From contig NZ_CP054861.1 of the NCBI RefSeq assembly GCF_013459645.1, positions 2,964,001 to 3,028,000 on the forward strand: a stretch of DNA of 64,000 nucleotides. The letters run 5' to 3'. Position 1 is the first letter of the stretch. Each line of letters starts with the position of its first letter. The notes below the pieces were generated by a model. The model had not been told where the DNA came from. It ran no database searches and saw only the letters and a list, made by a program, of their open reading frames with translations. This DNA is from Martelella sp. NC20 (GTDB lineage Bacteria > Pseudomonadota > Alphaproteobacteria > Rhizobiales > Rhizobiaceae). Made by a program: the position numbers and the translations under genes. Of the stretch, positions 18,567 through 28,396 are shown one piece after another.

Positions 18567-19823
18567 TTACTGATTGGCCTTGATCTCGAGGTTGAGAAGC
18601 TGGGGAATGGCCTTCGGCGCGGCGACCCCTGCCATCACGACCGCCAGAACGGGCATCTGCATCTGCGGCTTGATGCTGACCGTGAAACTTTGCGGATCGG
18701 CGAAATAGCTGTCGACGGCCGACGAGATGGCTGAGGCGAGATCGGGCATTTCGAGCCCAGCAAGGCCTGCGGTCATCTGCCCCTTCCATTCGGTGATCAG
18801 CGCATCGGTCGAGATGTTCTTTTCCTCGGCGAGCGCGTCAACCACCCGATTGGTGATGCCGTCGTCGTTGAAACGGATCGACAGGCCGTTGACGCCGATG
18901 GCCTGGCCAAGCTTCATCAGTTCTTCCTGATAGGGACTGACCTCGGAGGCTGTATCATCCGCTGCCTCGCTCTCGTCCTCGTCGCCCATCTCCTCGGCCT
19001 GGGCGATCTCGGAGATTTTCTGGAGGGTTTCCATCGTCTCGAGCGTGAGGCCGGTCAGTTCCATGCTGAAATCGAGCGTGCCGACATTCTCGGTGGCGAT
19101 GCTGTAGCTTGCGACGTCGAAATCGCCGGTTTCCAGATCCCAGTTGCCGTTGATCGTGACCGTGGAATTGGTCTGCAGCAGATCCAGCTTATCGAGCATG
19201 GCGCGGGTCGTCGGCTCCATCTCGTCAGTGCTGGCGAGATCGAGCGTAATGCCGGTGAGGTTTACCAGATAGTCGGCCTTGGTGCGCGCCGCGTTGAAAT
19301 GCTGGGTGGCCTTTGTAAGCGCGACGGTCAGGACGGTCGCGCCTTCCACGGCGACGGTGATGTCCTCGATCTCGCTGCTTTCGCCATAGCCCCAGCCGGA
19401 CATCATCTTGAAATCGGGTTCGGCGGGCACATGAACATTGGTCTCGGTCATCCGGCCGATGCCGATCTCGGCTTCGTCGGCGGTGAAGTCGACGTCGGAT
19501 ACGGTGGACTTGCCGATCATATAGCTGCCATCGGCGTTTTCCGTGACATTTTCGAAGTTGAGCGTGATCGGTTCCTTCTGCTCAAGCGGGCCGAACGCTT
19601 CCGGTTGCGCTGACGAGGGGCTGAAGACCACGCCCGATACCGTGACGTCTCCGTCCGGACCTTCCTCGACGCTGTCATAGGTGAAGGTGATGTTTGACTG
19701 CTTCTCGGCGACGGCCTTCAGCTTGGCCATCAGATCGTCGGTGTCGAGGGCGAATGCGGGAGCGCCCGATGCTGCCAGAAAACTGCCGGCGAGGAAAACC
19801 TGGGTGAGACGTGCGGTGCGCAT
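18567..19823 (-). CDS. Secreted or periplasmic protein of unknown function
   Basis: A 418 aa protein with a signal peptide (MRTARLTQVFLAGSFLAASG plus APAFA). ATG 19823 was chosen because it begins the signal peptide and is preceded by AGGGAG; the frame extends 51 codons upstream without that support. The mature protein is acidic, with an alternating pattern suggesting extended beta structure in the first 280 residues, then a glutamate/aspartate-rich linker (EEMGDEDESEAADDTASE), then an amphipathic segment. No catalytic motif was recognised. It is divergent from parC, with 169 bases between the starts. Function is not assigned. Confidence 0.75.
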   Translation of the reverse strand: MRTARLTQVFLAGSFLAASGAPAFALDTDDLMAKLKAVAEKQSNITFTYDSVEEGPDGDVTVSGVVFSPSSAQPEAFGPLEQKEPITLNFENVTENADGSYMIGKSTVSDVDFTADEAEIGIGRMTETNVHVPAEPDFKMMSGWGYGESSEIEDITVAVEGATVLTVALTKATQHFNAARTKADYLVNLTGITLDLASTDEMEPTTRAMLDKLDLLQTNSTVTINGNWDLETGDFDVASYSIATENVGTLDFSMELTGLTLETMETLQKISEIAQAEEMGDEDESEAADDTASEVSPYQEELMKLGQAIGVNGLSIRFNDDGITNRVVDALAEEKNISTDALITEWKGQMTAGLAGLEMPDLASAISSAVDSYFADPQSFTVSIKPQMQMPVLAVVMAGVAAPKAIPQLLNLEIKANQ

Positions 19824-19992
19824 GGGGTGCTCCCTGAAAAAGTTGGCGTTGTTCGATCGTTTATTGGCCATATAAGGCCGAATTGCAATTTTGCTATGAA
19901 CGTCCTTCGCATACGGTCCGATTTCCCTTGTTTTCAGGGGATTGCGGGCCTCCTGCCTTGCGGGCGAGGGTTGCATCCTCTAACAGAAACCC

Positions 19993-22272
19993 ATGGGAAA
20001 AGAAATTACGCCACCAGATAACGGCGATGACCATGTTGACGCCGTAGACCTGCGCAAAGCGCTGGAGGAACGCTACCTCGCCTATGCGCTTTCGACGATC
20101 ATGCACCGCGCGCTGCCGGATGTGCGCGACGGTCTGAAGCCCGTGCATCGCCGCATCATCCACGGCATGAGCGAGATCGGCGTGCGTCCGGGCGCCGCCT
20201 ACAAGAAATGCGCCCGCATCGTCGGCGACGTCATGGGTAAGTTCCACCCCCATGGCGACGCCTCGATCTACGACGCGCTGGTGCGCCTGTCGCAGGATTT
20301 CGCCCAGCGCTATCCAATGGTCGACGGCCAGGGCAATTTCGGTAATATCGACGGCGACAGCGCCGCCGCCATGCGCTACACCGAGGCGCGCATGACCGCT
20401 GTGGCGGCGCTGATGCTGGACGGCATCGGCGAGGATGCCGTCGACTTCCGCCCGACCTATAACGAGGAGGACGAGGAGCCGGTGGTGATGCCCGGCGCCT
20501 TTCCGAACCTGCTCGCCAACGGTTCCACCGGCATTGCCGTCGGCATGGCGACCTCGATCCCGCCCCACAACGCCCACGAATTGTGCGAGGCGGCGATCTA
20601 TCTGATCAAGCATCCCGACGCGACCGTCGAGGACATCATGACGCTGCCGGGCGCCGAAGGCCCGAAGGCCAACATGATCCAGGGCCCGGATTTTCCGACC
20701 GGCGGCATCATCGTCGAGGATTTCGCCTCGATGGTCGAGACCTACAAGACCGGCCGCGGCGGCTTCCGGCTGCGCTCGCGCTGGGAAAAGGAGGATCTCG
20801 GCCGCGGCAATTACCAGATCGTCATCACCGAAATTCCCTATGGCGTGCAGAAATCGCGGCTGATCGAGAAGATCGCCGAACTGCTGATCGCCCGCCGGCT
20901 GCCGCTGCTCGAGGATATCCAGGATGAATCGGCGGAGGATATCCGCGTCGTGCTGGTGCCGAAATCGCGCGCGGTCGACCCGGAACTCATGATGGAATCG
21001 CTGTTCAAGCTCACTGATCTCGAGCAGCGCTTCTCGATGAATATGAACGTGCTGTCGCAGGGCAAGGTGCCCAAGGTGATGGGCCTCGTCGACGTGCTGA
21101 AGGAATGGCTCGGCCACCGCCGTGAAGTGCTGCAGCGCCGCTCCCGCCACCGCCTTGCCGCGATCGACCGGCGTCTCGAAATCCTCGGCGGCCTGCTGGT
21201 CGCCTATCTGAACCTTGACGAGGTGATCAGGATCATCCGCGAGGAGGACGAGCCGAAGGCGGTGATGATCGCCCGCTTCGGGATCACCGATGTGCAGGCG
21301 GAAGCGATCCTCAACATGCGGCTGCGCGCCTTGCGCAAGCTCGAGGAAATCGAGATCCGCAAGGAATTCGACGCGCTGACGGCGGAAAAGGCGGAGATCG
21401 AGTCGCTTCTGGCGTCAGAGGAACAGCAGTGGAAGACGGTCGCCTGGGAGATCGGCGAGGTCAAGAAGACCTTCGCCAAGGCGACCGAGCTTGGCCGCCG
21501 CCGCTCCACCTTCGACATCGCGCCGGACACCGATGTCGAGGCGATCCAGCAGGCGATGATCGAGAAGGAACCGGTGACGATCGTGGTTTCCGACAAGGGC
21601 TGGATCCGGGCGCTGAAGGGCCATGTCGATACCTCCGGCGTCGCCTTCAAGGAGGGCGACAGCCTGAAGTTCGCCTTCCCGGCGCAGACCACCGACAAGC
21701 TTCTGATCGTCACCACCGGCGGGCGCGCCTTCACGCTCGGCGCCGACAAGCTGCCGGGCGGGCGCGGCCATGGCGAGCCGCTGCGCATCATGGTCGATCT
21801 CGATGCCGATCAGGACGTCGTCACCGCCTTCGTGCATGAGCCCGGCCGCAGGCAGCTGATCGCCTCGACCGCCGGCAACGGCTTCATCATCGAGGAAGAC
21901 CAGATGGTCGCCAACACCCGCAAGGGCAAGCAGGTGATGAATGTCACGGCCAAGGACGAGGTCAAGCTGCTGACGCCGGCGACAGGCGATCACGTCGCCG
22001 TCATCGGCGAAAACCGCAAGCTGATCGTGTTTCCGATGGCGCAGGTCGCCGAAATGGCGCGCGGCAAGGGCGTGCGCCTGCAACGCTACAAGGATGGCGG
22101 TCTTTCCGACGCCCGCTGTTTCGCGCTCGCGGACGGTCTCACCTGGACCGACAGCGCCGGCCGCACCCATATGCGCGGCAAGGACGAACTGCTCGAATGG
22201 CTCGGCGACCGCGCCATGGCCGGCCGGATCGCGCCGAAGGGCTTCCCGAGGAACGGCACGTTTCGGGGGTAG
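19993..22272 (+). CDS. parC: DNA topoisomerase IV subunit A
   Basis: The DNA-cleaving subunit of topoisomerase IV, decatenating daughter chromosomes together with ParE. The 759 aa length matches rhizobial ParC and is shorter than GyrA. The catalytic tyrosine lies in [10 protein letters not shown] (about residue 129). The N-terminal winged-helix segment contains [20 protein letters not shown] and [20 protein letters not shown], the quinolone-determining region. The C-terminal part forms the beta-pinwheel ([20 protein letters not shown]). A degenerate GyrA-box-like pattern is consistent with ParC rather than GyrA. Confidence 0.95.
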   Translation: MGKEITPPDNGDDHVDAVDLRKALEERYLAYALSTIMHRALPDVRDGLKPVHRRIIHGMSEIGVRPGAAYKKCARIVGDVMGKFHPHGDASIYDALVRLSQDFAQRYPMVDGQGNFGNIDGDSAAAMRYTEARMTAVAALMLDGIGEDAVDFRPTYNEEDEEPVVMPGAFPNLLANGSTGIAVGMATSIPPHNAHELCEAAIYLIKHPDATVEDIMTLPGAEGPKANMIQGPDFPTGGIIVEDFASMVETYKTGRGGFRLRSRWEKEDLGRGNYQIVITEIPYGVQKSRLIEKIAELLIARRLPLLEDIQDESAEDIRVVLVPKSRAVDPELMMESLFKLTDLEQRFSMNMNVLSQGKVPKVMGLVDVLKEWLGHRREVLQRRSRHRLAAIDRRLEILGGLLVAYLNLDEVIRIIREEDEPKAVMIARFGITDVQAEAILNMRLRALRKLEEIEIRKEFDALTAEKAEIESLLASEEQQWKTVAWEIGEVKKTFAKATELGRRRSTFDIAPDTDVEAIQQAMIEKEPVTIVVSDKGWIRALKGHVDTSGVAFKEGDSLKFAFPAQTTDKLLIVTTGGRAFTLGADKLPGGRGHGEPLRIMVDLDADQDVVTAFVHEPGRRQLIASTAGNGFIIEEDQMVANTRKGKQVMNVTAKDEVKLLTPATGDHVAVIGENRKLIVFPMAQVAEMARGKGVRLQRYKDGGLSDARCFALADGLTWTDSAGRTHMRGKDELLEWLGDRAMAGRIAPKGFPRNGTFRG

Positions 22273-22418
22273 GCGTTTCAGCGGAGCGCTGCGGCGAAAG
22301 GCGCGTTACAGGGCGGCCGCCGTGTCACGCCACGGCCATTTCACGCGGGCTGAGACGCCGGCTTCCAATCGCCGCTCACCACCGGGCCGAGATGCTGGCT
22401 CTGCCTGACCTCCCGGGT

Positions 22419-23048
22419 TCAAACCCTCGCCGTCAGCAGCTTCACCCCCGCAAACACGAAGAAACCGCCGAGCGCGGCTTCCACCACGCGGCGGAAGCGC
22501 GTGAGGCCGGCGCGCACCATGCTGCTGGACAGAAGCAGGGCATAGGCGCCGTGGCCGGTGAACGACATCAGGAACGAGCCCGCGACGAACAGCACGATAA
22601 TCGAGAAAGGTGCGTCGCCGACCCCGCCGACGCCCGCGATCGCCAGCCAGAACATGATGGCCTTGGGGTTGGAAACCTGCAGGAGATAGCCGCCGGCGAC
22701 CTGCCGCCGGAATGAGCGCAGGCCGGGCGCCAAGGGTGAGAGCGGCGGCGGATTGAGCATCTTGCCGAAGGATTTGAAGGCGAGAAAGAACAGGTAGCCG
22801 GCGCCGACGAACCGGACGATCTCCATCGCATGGGCAAGCTGGGCGAAGATGATCGACAGCCCGAGCACGGTCGCGATCGAGAGCGTCATGCTGCCGCAGG
22901 CAACCCCCAGCGCCGTCGCCACGGCCGCGCCGCGGCCCTGAGCCATCGCCACCCCCAGGATCAGCATCACGCTCGGCCCCGGCGAAACGACGCCGACCAG
23001 CAGGATGGACCAGGCAAGTATGAGTTGCGGCAGATATTCACTGAGCAT
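22419..23048 (-). CDS. LysE family translocator
   Basis: A 209 aa inner-membrane protein of the LysE/RhtB amino-acid exporter family, with about six transmembrane segments. The family hallmark SPGPSVMLILGVAMAQGRG lies near the N-terminus (about residues 22-40), followed by the typical VGAGYLFFLAFKSFG and NPKAIMFWLA. The exported substrate is not predictable. A structured intergenic repeat follows 60 bases upstream of its start. Confidence 0.9.
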   Translation of the reverse strand: MLSEYLPQLILAWSILLVGVVSPGPSVMLILGVAMAQGRGAAVATALGVACGSMTLSIATVLGLSIIFAQLAHAMEIVRFVGAGYLFFLAFKSFGKMLNPPPLSPLAPGLRSFRRQVAGGYLLQVSNPKAIMFWLAIAGVGGVGDAPFSIIVLFVAGSFLMSFTGHGAYALLLSSSMVRAGLTRFRRVVEAALGGFFVFAGVKLLTARV

Positions 23049-23114
23049 GAGGCGATGCTTTCAGCTTGCTGTTTCGGTACTGGACAGAGGTCGGGTAGGG
23101 ACCTGATGCCATCC

Positions 23115-23219
23115 TAGAGCATTTCCGGTGAAAACGGGATCACCAGAAATGCTCTATCTATTTGTTTTGACGCATTTTCGCGGACGACAGGTGATTCCAC
23201 CTGACTGCGAAATGCTCAA
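23115..23219. repeat. Two-hairpin intergenic palindromic repeat (AGAGCATTTC family)
   Basis: Hairpin 1: TAGAGCATTTCCGGTGA (23115-23131) against TCACCAGAAATGCTCTA (23140-23156), with a single mismatch. Hairpin 2: GCATTTTCGC ... CAGGTGATTCCACCTG ... GCGAAATGC within about 23171-23217. The connecting TCTATTTGTTTTGACGC resembles the tail after the hairpin at 63315-63350. This is a dispersed rhizobial-type repeat, with no coding function. Confidence 0.8.
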
Positions 23220-23294
23220 GGTTCGAGTAGCTCATTTTACGAACAAATCAAGAACATGGCAAGATCATTTCGGCGTTGGGTCACCAGCCACGAT

Positions 23295-23765
23295 TTAGCG
23301 CGAAGCTGCGTCGGCGTCCCGCTTTCTCAGTTCGTCGCGGATTTCGAGCAGCACCTGAAGCTCGCTCGGGCCGGGCGGCGGATTGGGCACGGCGGCCTGC
23401 TCCTCGGCAGCCTTCCTGTGGGCCTCGGCGGTGGCGCGCATACGGTTGATCGCCTTGACCAGCATGAACACCACGAAGGCGATGATCATGAAATTGATAA
23501 CCGCGGAGATGAACGCGCCATAGGCGAAGATCGCGGCCCCTTCCTCGCGCGCCGCCGCAAGGCTCGCGCCCTCCGGCACGGCGCCGCTCAGGACCACATA
23601 CATATCGGAGAAATCGATGCCGCCGACGATCAGGCCGATGAGCGGATCGATGAGATCGGAGACCACCGATCGGACGATCGCGGTGAACGCGGCCCCCACG
23701 ATAATGCCCACCGCCATGTCGACGACGTTACCCCTTGCGATGAAATCACGAAATTCTTTCAGCAT
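23295..23765 (-). CDS. mscL: Large-conductance mechanosensitive channel
   Basis: Homopentameric pressure-relief channel of the inner membrane. The 156 aa protein starts at ATG 23765 ([20 protein letters not shown]), the canonical MscL N-terminus, and the first transmembrane helix carries [20 protein letters not shown]. The second helix is [21 protein letters not shown] longer loop with [19 protein letters not shown] separates them. The C-terminal cytoplasmic bundle ([10 protein letters not shown]) is present. Confidence 0.96.
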   Translation of the reverse strand: MLKEFRDFIARGNVVDMAVGIIVGAAFTAIVRSVVSDLIDPLIGLIVGGIDFSDMYVVLSGAVPEGASLAAAREEGAAIFAYGAFISAVINFMIIAFVVFMLVKAINRMRATAEAHRKAAEEQAAVPNPPPGPSELQVLLEIRDELRKRDADAASR

Positions 23766-23888
23766 GCGCTCTGACCCCTTTTTGGCGATGCATGGCCGCA
23801 TCGCATTGATAACTTTGAGCGAACTTAGCGCAAGCGCGCGTCCGCTTCCACTCGGGGGCAGGAAAAAATAGTGGAAGGCGCCGACGGG

Positions 23889-24641
23889 CTAAATCTCCAG
23901 GTCGTCCGCCGTGGCGCGTTCCCAGCCCTGTCCCGTCAGATGTTCCTGCGGCTGGAAGCGCTTCTTGTAATCCATCTTCCTGGAGCCCTTCACCCAATAG
24001 CCGAGATAGACATAGGGCAGGCCCAGCATCTGCGCGCGCTCGACATGGTCGACAATCATGAAGCTTCCGAGCGAGCGCTTCACATAGGCCGGGTTGAAGA
24101 ACGAATAGACCATGGAAAGCCCGTCGACCATGAAATCGGAAAGCGCGACGGCCACCAGTTCGCCGTCATCCTCCAGCAGGCCGGTCGCCACGCGATATTC
24201 GATCAGGCGGGTCTCCACATGGGTTTCCTCCACCATCACCTTGTAATCGTCGAGGGTCATGTCGGCCATGCCGCCGCGCTGGTGGCGGCTGTCGAGATAG
24301 GTGCGGAACAGGTCGAACTGCTCGGTTGTGGCAAAGGCCGGCCGTTCGACGCCGACGAGATCGGCGTTTTTGGCCTGTATCCGGCGCAGCGAGCGGGTGG
24401 GGGTATATTCCCCGGCGACGATGCGTACCGAAACGCAGGCGCGACAATGTTCGCAGGCCGGCCGATAGGCGATGTTCTGCGAGCGCCGGAACCCGCCCTG
24501 GGTCAACAGGTCGTTCATCTCGCCTGCGCGCGGGCCGACGAGATGGGTAAATACCTTGCGCTCGCGCTCCGCCTCAAGATAAGGGCATTGCGCCGGCGCG
24601 GTCAGATAGAACTGCGGTGACTGAGTGGTTTGCGTATTCAT
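23889..24641 (-). CDS. bpt: Aspartate/glutamate leucyltransferase
   Basis: Leucyl-tRNA--protein transferase acting on N-terminal Asp/Glu in the bacterial N-end rule pathway. The 250 aa protein starts at ATG 24641 ([20 protein letters not shown]); a start six codons upstream is less likely. It holds the ATE/Bpt signature cysteines in [16 protein letters not shown] and [12 protein letters not shown] (about residues 63-75) and the C-terminal acyl-transfer core [18 protein letters not shown]. The length and sequence agree with rhizobial Bpt. It is followed on the left by mscL in the same orientation. Confidence 0.93.
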   Translation of the reverse strand: MNTQTTQSPQFYLTAPAQCPYLEAERERKVFTHLVGPRAGEMNDLLTQGGFRRSQNIAYRPACEHCRACVSVRIVAGEYTPTRSLRRIQAKNADLVGVERPAFATTEQFDLFRTYLDSRHQRGGMADMTLDDYKVMVEETHVETRLIEYRVATGLLEDDGELVAVALSDFMVDGLSMVYSFFNPAYVKRSLGSFMIVDHVERAQMLGLPYVYLGYWVKGSRKMDYKKRFQPQEHLTGQGWERATADDLEI

Positions 24642-24735
24642 GCCCGGCGCACCATGCAACGAAACTCATCACAGCATGGCGCAATTCGCGGGAACGTCAA
24701 CCTTCGTGGTTTCGAGGAGATATATTTCCCGCAGG

Positions 24736-25203
24736 TCAGTAGCGTGCTTCCTCGCGCACCACGACGGCGCCGATCAGGAAATCGTGGAGCAGGCGCTTGC
24801 GGTCGGTGAACAGGCCGACCAGCAGGATCAGCGGCGTCAGCAGCGAGTTGAACAGCCAGAACAGCGCCAGGTGAACCAGCGCGGTCAGGAAATCGATCCT
24901 GAGCCCGTCGGTGCGCAGCATTCTGAGGCCCATCGCCCGCATGCCGGGCGAGGCCTGGGCCGAACCGCCGAGGCTGAAGCCGAAATAAAGCGCGGCCACG
25001 ATGAAATACAGAACCGGATAGAGGAAAAAGGCGAGACCGAGCGTGGCGATGCCGACGAAGAACAGCAGCACGGCGGCCGGCACCCAGAGGATGGCAATGA
25101 TGATGTAATCGAAGAGGAACGCCAGAACGCGCCGCGACAGCACGCCGGAATAGGCATGGCTGGCGGGCGGGGCCGAATAGGTCATGTTGCGTTCAAGGCT
25201 CAT
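24736..25203 (-). CDS. RDD family membrane protein
   Basis: A 155 aa inner-membrane protein with the RDD family hallmarks: RVLAFLFDYIIIAILWVPAA near the start, and PGMRAMGLRMLRTDGLRI in the middle. Three or four transmembrane segments can be seen. ATG 25203 (MSLERNMTYS) was chosen; the longer frame runs into the hemB upstream region. RDD proteins are poorly characterised, with some members implicated in ion transport. It lies between bpt and hemB on the same strand, as commonly seen in rhizobia. Confidence 0.88.
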   Translation of the reverse strand: MSLERNMTYSAPPASHAYSGVLSRRVLAFLFDYIIIAILWVPAAVLLFFVGIATLGLAFFLYPVLYFIVAALYFGFSLGGSAQASPGMRAMGLRMLRTDGLRIDFLTALVHLALFWLFNSLLTPLILLVGLFTDRKRLLHDFLIGAVVVREEARY

Positions 25204-25283
25204 CGCTGTCTCCGTCGTCGATGGTGGTTTCAGACCCGATGTGGGTATCGGCCGGTGGAATGCAATAATCCGGCCCCTCAAGG

Positions 25284-26306
25284 CTACGATTTTGCCAGTT
25301 TTTCCGCGACCTCGATCGCGAAATAGGTCAAAATTCCGTCGCATCCGGCGCGCTTGAACGACAGCAGCGTTTCCATCATCACCCGGTCGCCGTCGATTAC
25401 GCCGCGCTCGGCGGCCATCCTGATCATCGCATATTCGCCGGAGACCTGATAGGCGAACACCGGCAGGCCGAAGGCCTCCTTGAGGCGCCAGCAGATGTCG
25501 AGATAGGGAAGGCCGGGCTTCACCATCAGCATGTCGGCGCCTTCCTCCACGTCGAGCGCGGCATCGCGCAGCGCCTCGGTGGCGTTGGCGGTGTCTATGT
25601 AATAGCTCGCCTTGTCGCCTTTCAGCAGGCCCTTGGTCGAGATCGCCTCACGGTAGGGGCCGTAAAACCCCGACGAGAATTTGGTCGCATAGGACATGAT
25701 CGCGACATTCTGGAAACCCGCCATGTCGAGCCGCTCCCGGATCGCGCCGATGCGGCCGTCCATCATTTCGGAGGGTGCGATGATGTCGGCGCCGGCTTCG
25801 GCCTGGGCGACGGCCGCCTCGCAGATATGGTCGACGGTCGCGTCGTTGACGATCTCGTCGCCGGTCAGGATGCCGTCATGGCCGTGGCTGGTGAACGGGT
25901 CGAGGGCGACATCGGTGATCACGCCGAGCGAAGGGGCCGCCTTCTTCAGCGCCCGCGTGGCGCGGTTGATGAGATTGTCGGGGTTGAGGATTTCCGACCC
26001 GGTCACGTCGCGCTTTTCAAGTTCGATATTGGGGAAGGTCGCGATTGCCGGAATGCCGAGATCGGCGGCCTTTTTCGCCGCCTCCGCCAGCCGGTCGACG
26101 CTCATGCGAAAAACCCCCGGCATGGCCGGGATCGGCTCCTCGATATTGTCGCCGGGAATGACGAACACCGGCCAGATCAGATCGTCGACCGTCAGGCTGT
26201 TTTCGCGCACCAGCCGACGCGTCCAGTCGGCCTTGCGGATGCGGCGCATGCGGCGGTGACCGGTGATCCTGTCCACGAGATGGGTCTTGTCGTTCGGCTC
26301 GCTCAT
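25284..26306 (-). CDS. hemB: Porphobilinogen synthase (delta-aminolevulinate dehydratase)
   Basis: Condenses two 5-aminolevulinate molecules to porphobilinogen in haem synthesis. The 340 aa protein has the two Schiff-base lysines in SYATKFSSGFYGPYR (about residue 205) and MLMVKPGLPYLD (about 258). The metal-binding loop reads DVALDPFTSHGHDGIL, lacking the cysteines of the zinc enzymes, as in the Mg-dependent alphaproteobacterial type. Divergent from a small membrane-protein gene with 146 bases between the starts. Confidence 0.97.
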   Translation of the reverse strand: MSEPNDKTHLVDRITGHRRMRRIRKADWTRRLVRENSLTVDDLIWPVFVIPGDNIEEPIPAMPGVFRMSVDRLAEAAKKAADLGIPAIATFPNIELEKRDVTGSEILNPDNLINRATRALKKAAPSLGVITDVALDPFTSHGHDGILTGDEIVNDATVDHICEAAVAQAEAGADIIAPSEMMDGRIGAIRERLDMAGFQNVAIMSYATKFSSGFYGPYREAISTKGLLKGDKASYYIDTANATEALRDAALDVEEGADMLMVKPGLPYLDICWRLKEAFGLPVFAYQVSGEYAMIRMAAERGVIDGDRVMMETLLSFKRAGCDGILTYFAIEVAEKLAKS

Positions 26307-26452
26307 CGTCTTCTCCGCCGATGCTTGGTTTCGGTGCTTCGTTTCGGTCTGGCTTGTAGCATGTCGGGCTTATCAGACAAACACGCCATTTTGTTGTTTC
26401 GACGCGTTTCGGCAGGGTTTGTAAGTTCATTTTTTGGGGGTATAAGGCCGCG

Positions 26453-26839
26453 ATGAATTCCGAGCAGAAACGCCCTCCACAACCCAGTTTTTCGCAGATG
26501 GCCTTCACGGTCTTCAAGCGATGCGTGGCCGCGTTTCTGTTGGTGATCGCGCTTTACAACTGGGCGGAGCTGATCGGCCTTGCCGGCGATGGCACGGGGC
26601 GGTTCGATCTCGTCAGTTCCAATCAGCGCATCGTCGAGGTCGTTCTGGCGGTTGCCTATCCCGCGGCCGCGGCCGGGCTCTGGTTCGGTGTGGGCTGGGG
26701 GCTGGTGTTGTGGGCGATCGGGGCGGCCGTCGAAATGTCTCTCGCCGGGGCCGCCGCCGCGCTCGTCAGTCTTCACATTTTGTTGTTTGGCCTCTACGGC
26801 GCTTTCTGGATTTACCTTGCTTTCATTCGTCGGCGCTAG
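26453..26839 (+). CDS. Small conserved membrane protein (DUF6163-like)
   Basis: A 128 aa protein with about four hydrophobic segments (CVAAFLLVIALYNWAELIGL, VVLAVAYPAAAAGLWFGVG, VLWAIGAAVEMSLAGAA and LLFGLYGAFWIYLAFI). A protein of this type is regularly found divergent from hemB in Rhizobiales; I recall the name DUF6163 but cannot check it. No enzymatic motif is visible. Function is unknown. A weak hairpin without a T-run follows its stop (about 26860-26880). Confidence 0.75.
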   Translation: MNSEQKRPPQPSFSQMAFTVFKRCVAAFLLVIALYNWAELIGLAGDGTGRFDLVSSNQRIVEVVLAVAYPAAAAGLWFGVGWGLVLWAIGAAVEMSLAGAAAALVSLHILLFGLYGAFWIYLAFIRRR

Positions 26840-26961
26840 AATAGCCGCTCTATGGTGCCGGGTTCGGTTTGAAACCCGACAATAATTGGCCATATTGATG
26901 TGCGAGGCCGCATCCATGCAGGCGTCCTCGACGCCCCAGGGACAGAAGAGATTTGGATTCT

Positions 26962-28248
26962 ATGACAAAAGACCTGAACAAGATCGGCAGGACCGTTTCG
27001 CGGCGCGGTTTCATCGCCGCCGCTGCCGGTGTCGTGGTGCTGCCGAAGCTGGCCGCCGCGCAGTCGGCGGTCGAAGCTTTGATCAATACGCCCGGCCGCG
27101 GCAAATGGGATGAGCAATTCGACGCCGTTACCTCGAGCGCGCAGGCATCCGTCAGTTCCAACCAGCCGATTCTCAGTCCCAACGCGCCGATGAACATCAT
27201 GCAGGCGATGGCGGAATATCAGCGCATCAATGGCAATGGCGGCTGGCCGGAAGTCCATCCCAACGTGCCGCTGCAGTTCGGCGTCTACGATCCGTCGGTG
27301 CGCCAGTTGCGTCAGCGCCTGATCGTCTCCGGCGACCTGCCGCAGGAAGCGGGGGTCTCCGATTCCTACGATTCCTACGTTCAGGGCGCGGTGAAACGCT
27401 TCCAGGCCCGTCACGGCCTCGCCCAGACCGGCTATATCGACGAGTACACGCTGAAGGCGCTCAATGTCAGCGCCGCCGTGCGCCTTGCCCAGCTTGAAAC
27501 CAATCTGGCGCGCGTCGAGGATCTCGGCTCCGATCTCGGCCAGCGTTATGTGCTGGTCAACATTCCGGCGGCTTATGCGGAAGCGGTGGAAAACGACGTC
27601 GTGGCGCTGCGCAATGTCGCCATTGTCGGACGTCCGTCGCGGCCGACGCCGCTTTTGAACTCGAAGATCTTCGAAATCATCTTCAATCCGCCCTGGACCG
27701 TGCCGCGCTCGATCATCCAGAAGGATATCATGCCGCTGATGCGCGAGGACCCGAACTATCTGGTCGACAACAAGATCCGGCTCTACGACAACAAGGGGCA
27801 GGAAGTCGATCCGCTGACGGTGGACTGGAATGCCGAGACCGCGCCGAACCTGACCTTCCGCCAGGATCCGGGTCCCAACAGCGCCATGGCCTCGACCAAG
27901 ATCAATTTCCACAACAAGCACGCCGTCTACATGCACGACACGCCCAGCCAGTCGCTGTTCAACGACATGCTGCGTTTCGAATCATCGGGCTGCGTGCGCA
28001 TCGAAAACGTGCGCGACCTCGATGTCTGGCTGCTGAAGAACACGCCCGGCTGGAACCGCCAGAAGATCGAGGAGACGATCCATGCCGGCATCTCCACGCC
28101 GGTGGACCTCGCCGATCCTGTGCCGAACCATTTCGTCTACATCACCGCATGGTCGACGAAGGACGGGATCGTGCAGTTCCGCGACGACATCTACAATCTC
28201 GACGGCGCGCCGGAGCTGGCGCTGCAGACCACCACCGGTATCGAATAG
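26962..28248 (+). CDS. L,D-transpeptidase with peptidoglycan-binding domain, Tat signal
   Basis: Forms 3-3 peptidoglycan cross-links or anchors proteins to the wall in the periplasm. The 428 aa protein starts at ATG 26962. A twin-arginine signal (SRRGFIAAAAGVVVLPKLAA) is visible at about residues 12-32. A PG_binding_1 domain (VRQLRQRLIVSGDLPQEAG ... AVKRFQARHGL) precedes the YkuD catalytic domain with YMHDTPSQSLF and the catalytic cysteine in ESSGCVRIEN (about 343). A strong terminator follows. The scaffold resembles E. coli YcbB/LdtD, though shorter. Confidence 0.92.
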   Translation: MTKDLNKIGRTVSRRGFIAAAAGVVVLPKLAAAQSAVEALINTPGRGKWDEQFDAVTSSAQASVSSNQPILSPNAPMNIMQAMAEYQRINGNGGWPEVHPNVPLQFGVYDPSVRQLRQRLIVSGDLPQEAGVSDSYDSYVQGAVKRFQARHGLAQTGYIDEYTLKALNVSAAVRLAQLETNLARVEDLGSDLGQRYVLVNIPAAYAEAVENDVVALRNVAIVGRPSRPTPLLNSKIFEIIFNPPWTVPRSIIQKDIMPLMREDPNYLVDNKIRLYDNKGQEVDPLTVDWNAETAPNLTFRQDPGPNSAMASTKINFHNKHAVYMHDTPSQSLFNDMLRFESSGCVRIENVRDLDVWLLKNTPGWNRQKIEETIHAGISTPVDLADPVPNHFVYITAWSTKDGIVQFRDDIYNLDGAPELALQTTTGIE

Positions 28249-28277
28249 ATCGTTCTTCTTTCGTATTCCGTTCTGAA

Positions 28278-28317
28278 AATGCCGCCGCTGAGCCATGCTT
28301 GGCGGCGGCATTCGTCT
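28278..28317 (+). terminator. Hairpin terminator after the L,D-transpeptidase gene
   Basis: Perfect 11-bp stem AATGCCGCCGC (28278-28288) with GCGGCGGCATT (28302-28312) and a 13-base loop, followed by CGTCTATT. Strong stem, modest T-content. Confidence 0.65.
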
Positions 28318-28396
28318 ATTGCACGTTTTGAAGGCCGGCGTTAGAACGCAATCGCCTTTACGGAATGCTTCCGCCTGAAACCCTGAGGAGCCCGCG

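Noticed and set aside
22411..22430. GGGTTCAAACCC resembling a tRNA T-arm
   Set aside because: It lies at the end of the LysE gene, and no acceptor, D or anticodon stem can be built around it.
26303..26917. 204 aa minus-strand ORF over the small membrane-protein gene
   Set aside because: Composition is that of an antisense frame; the plus strand encodes the hydrophobic protein usually found beside hemB.
28249..28396. Glycine riboswitch before glyA
   Set aside because: The conserved glycine-aptamer core is not present; only the terminator of the preceding gene is found.
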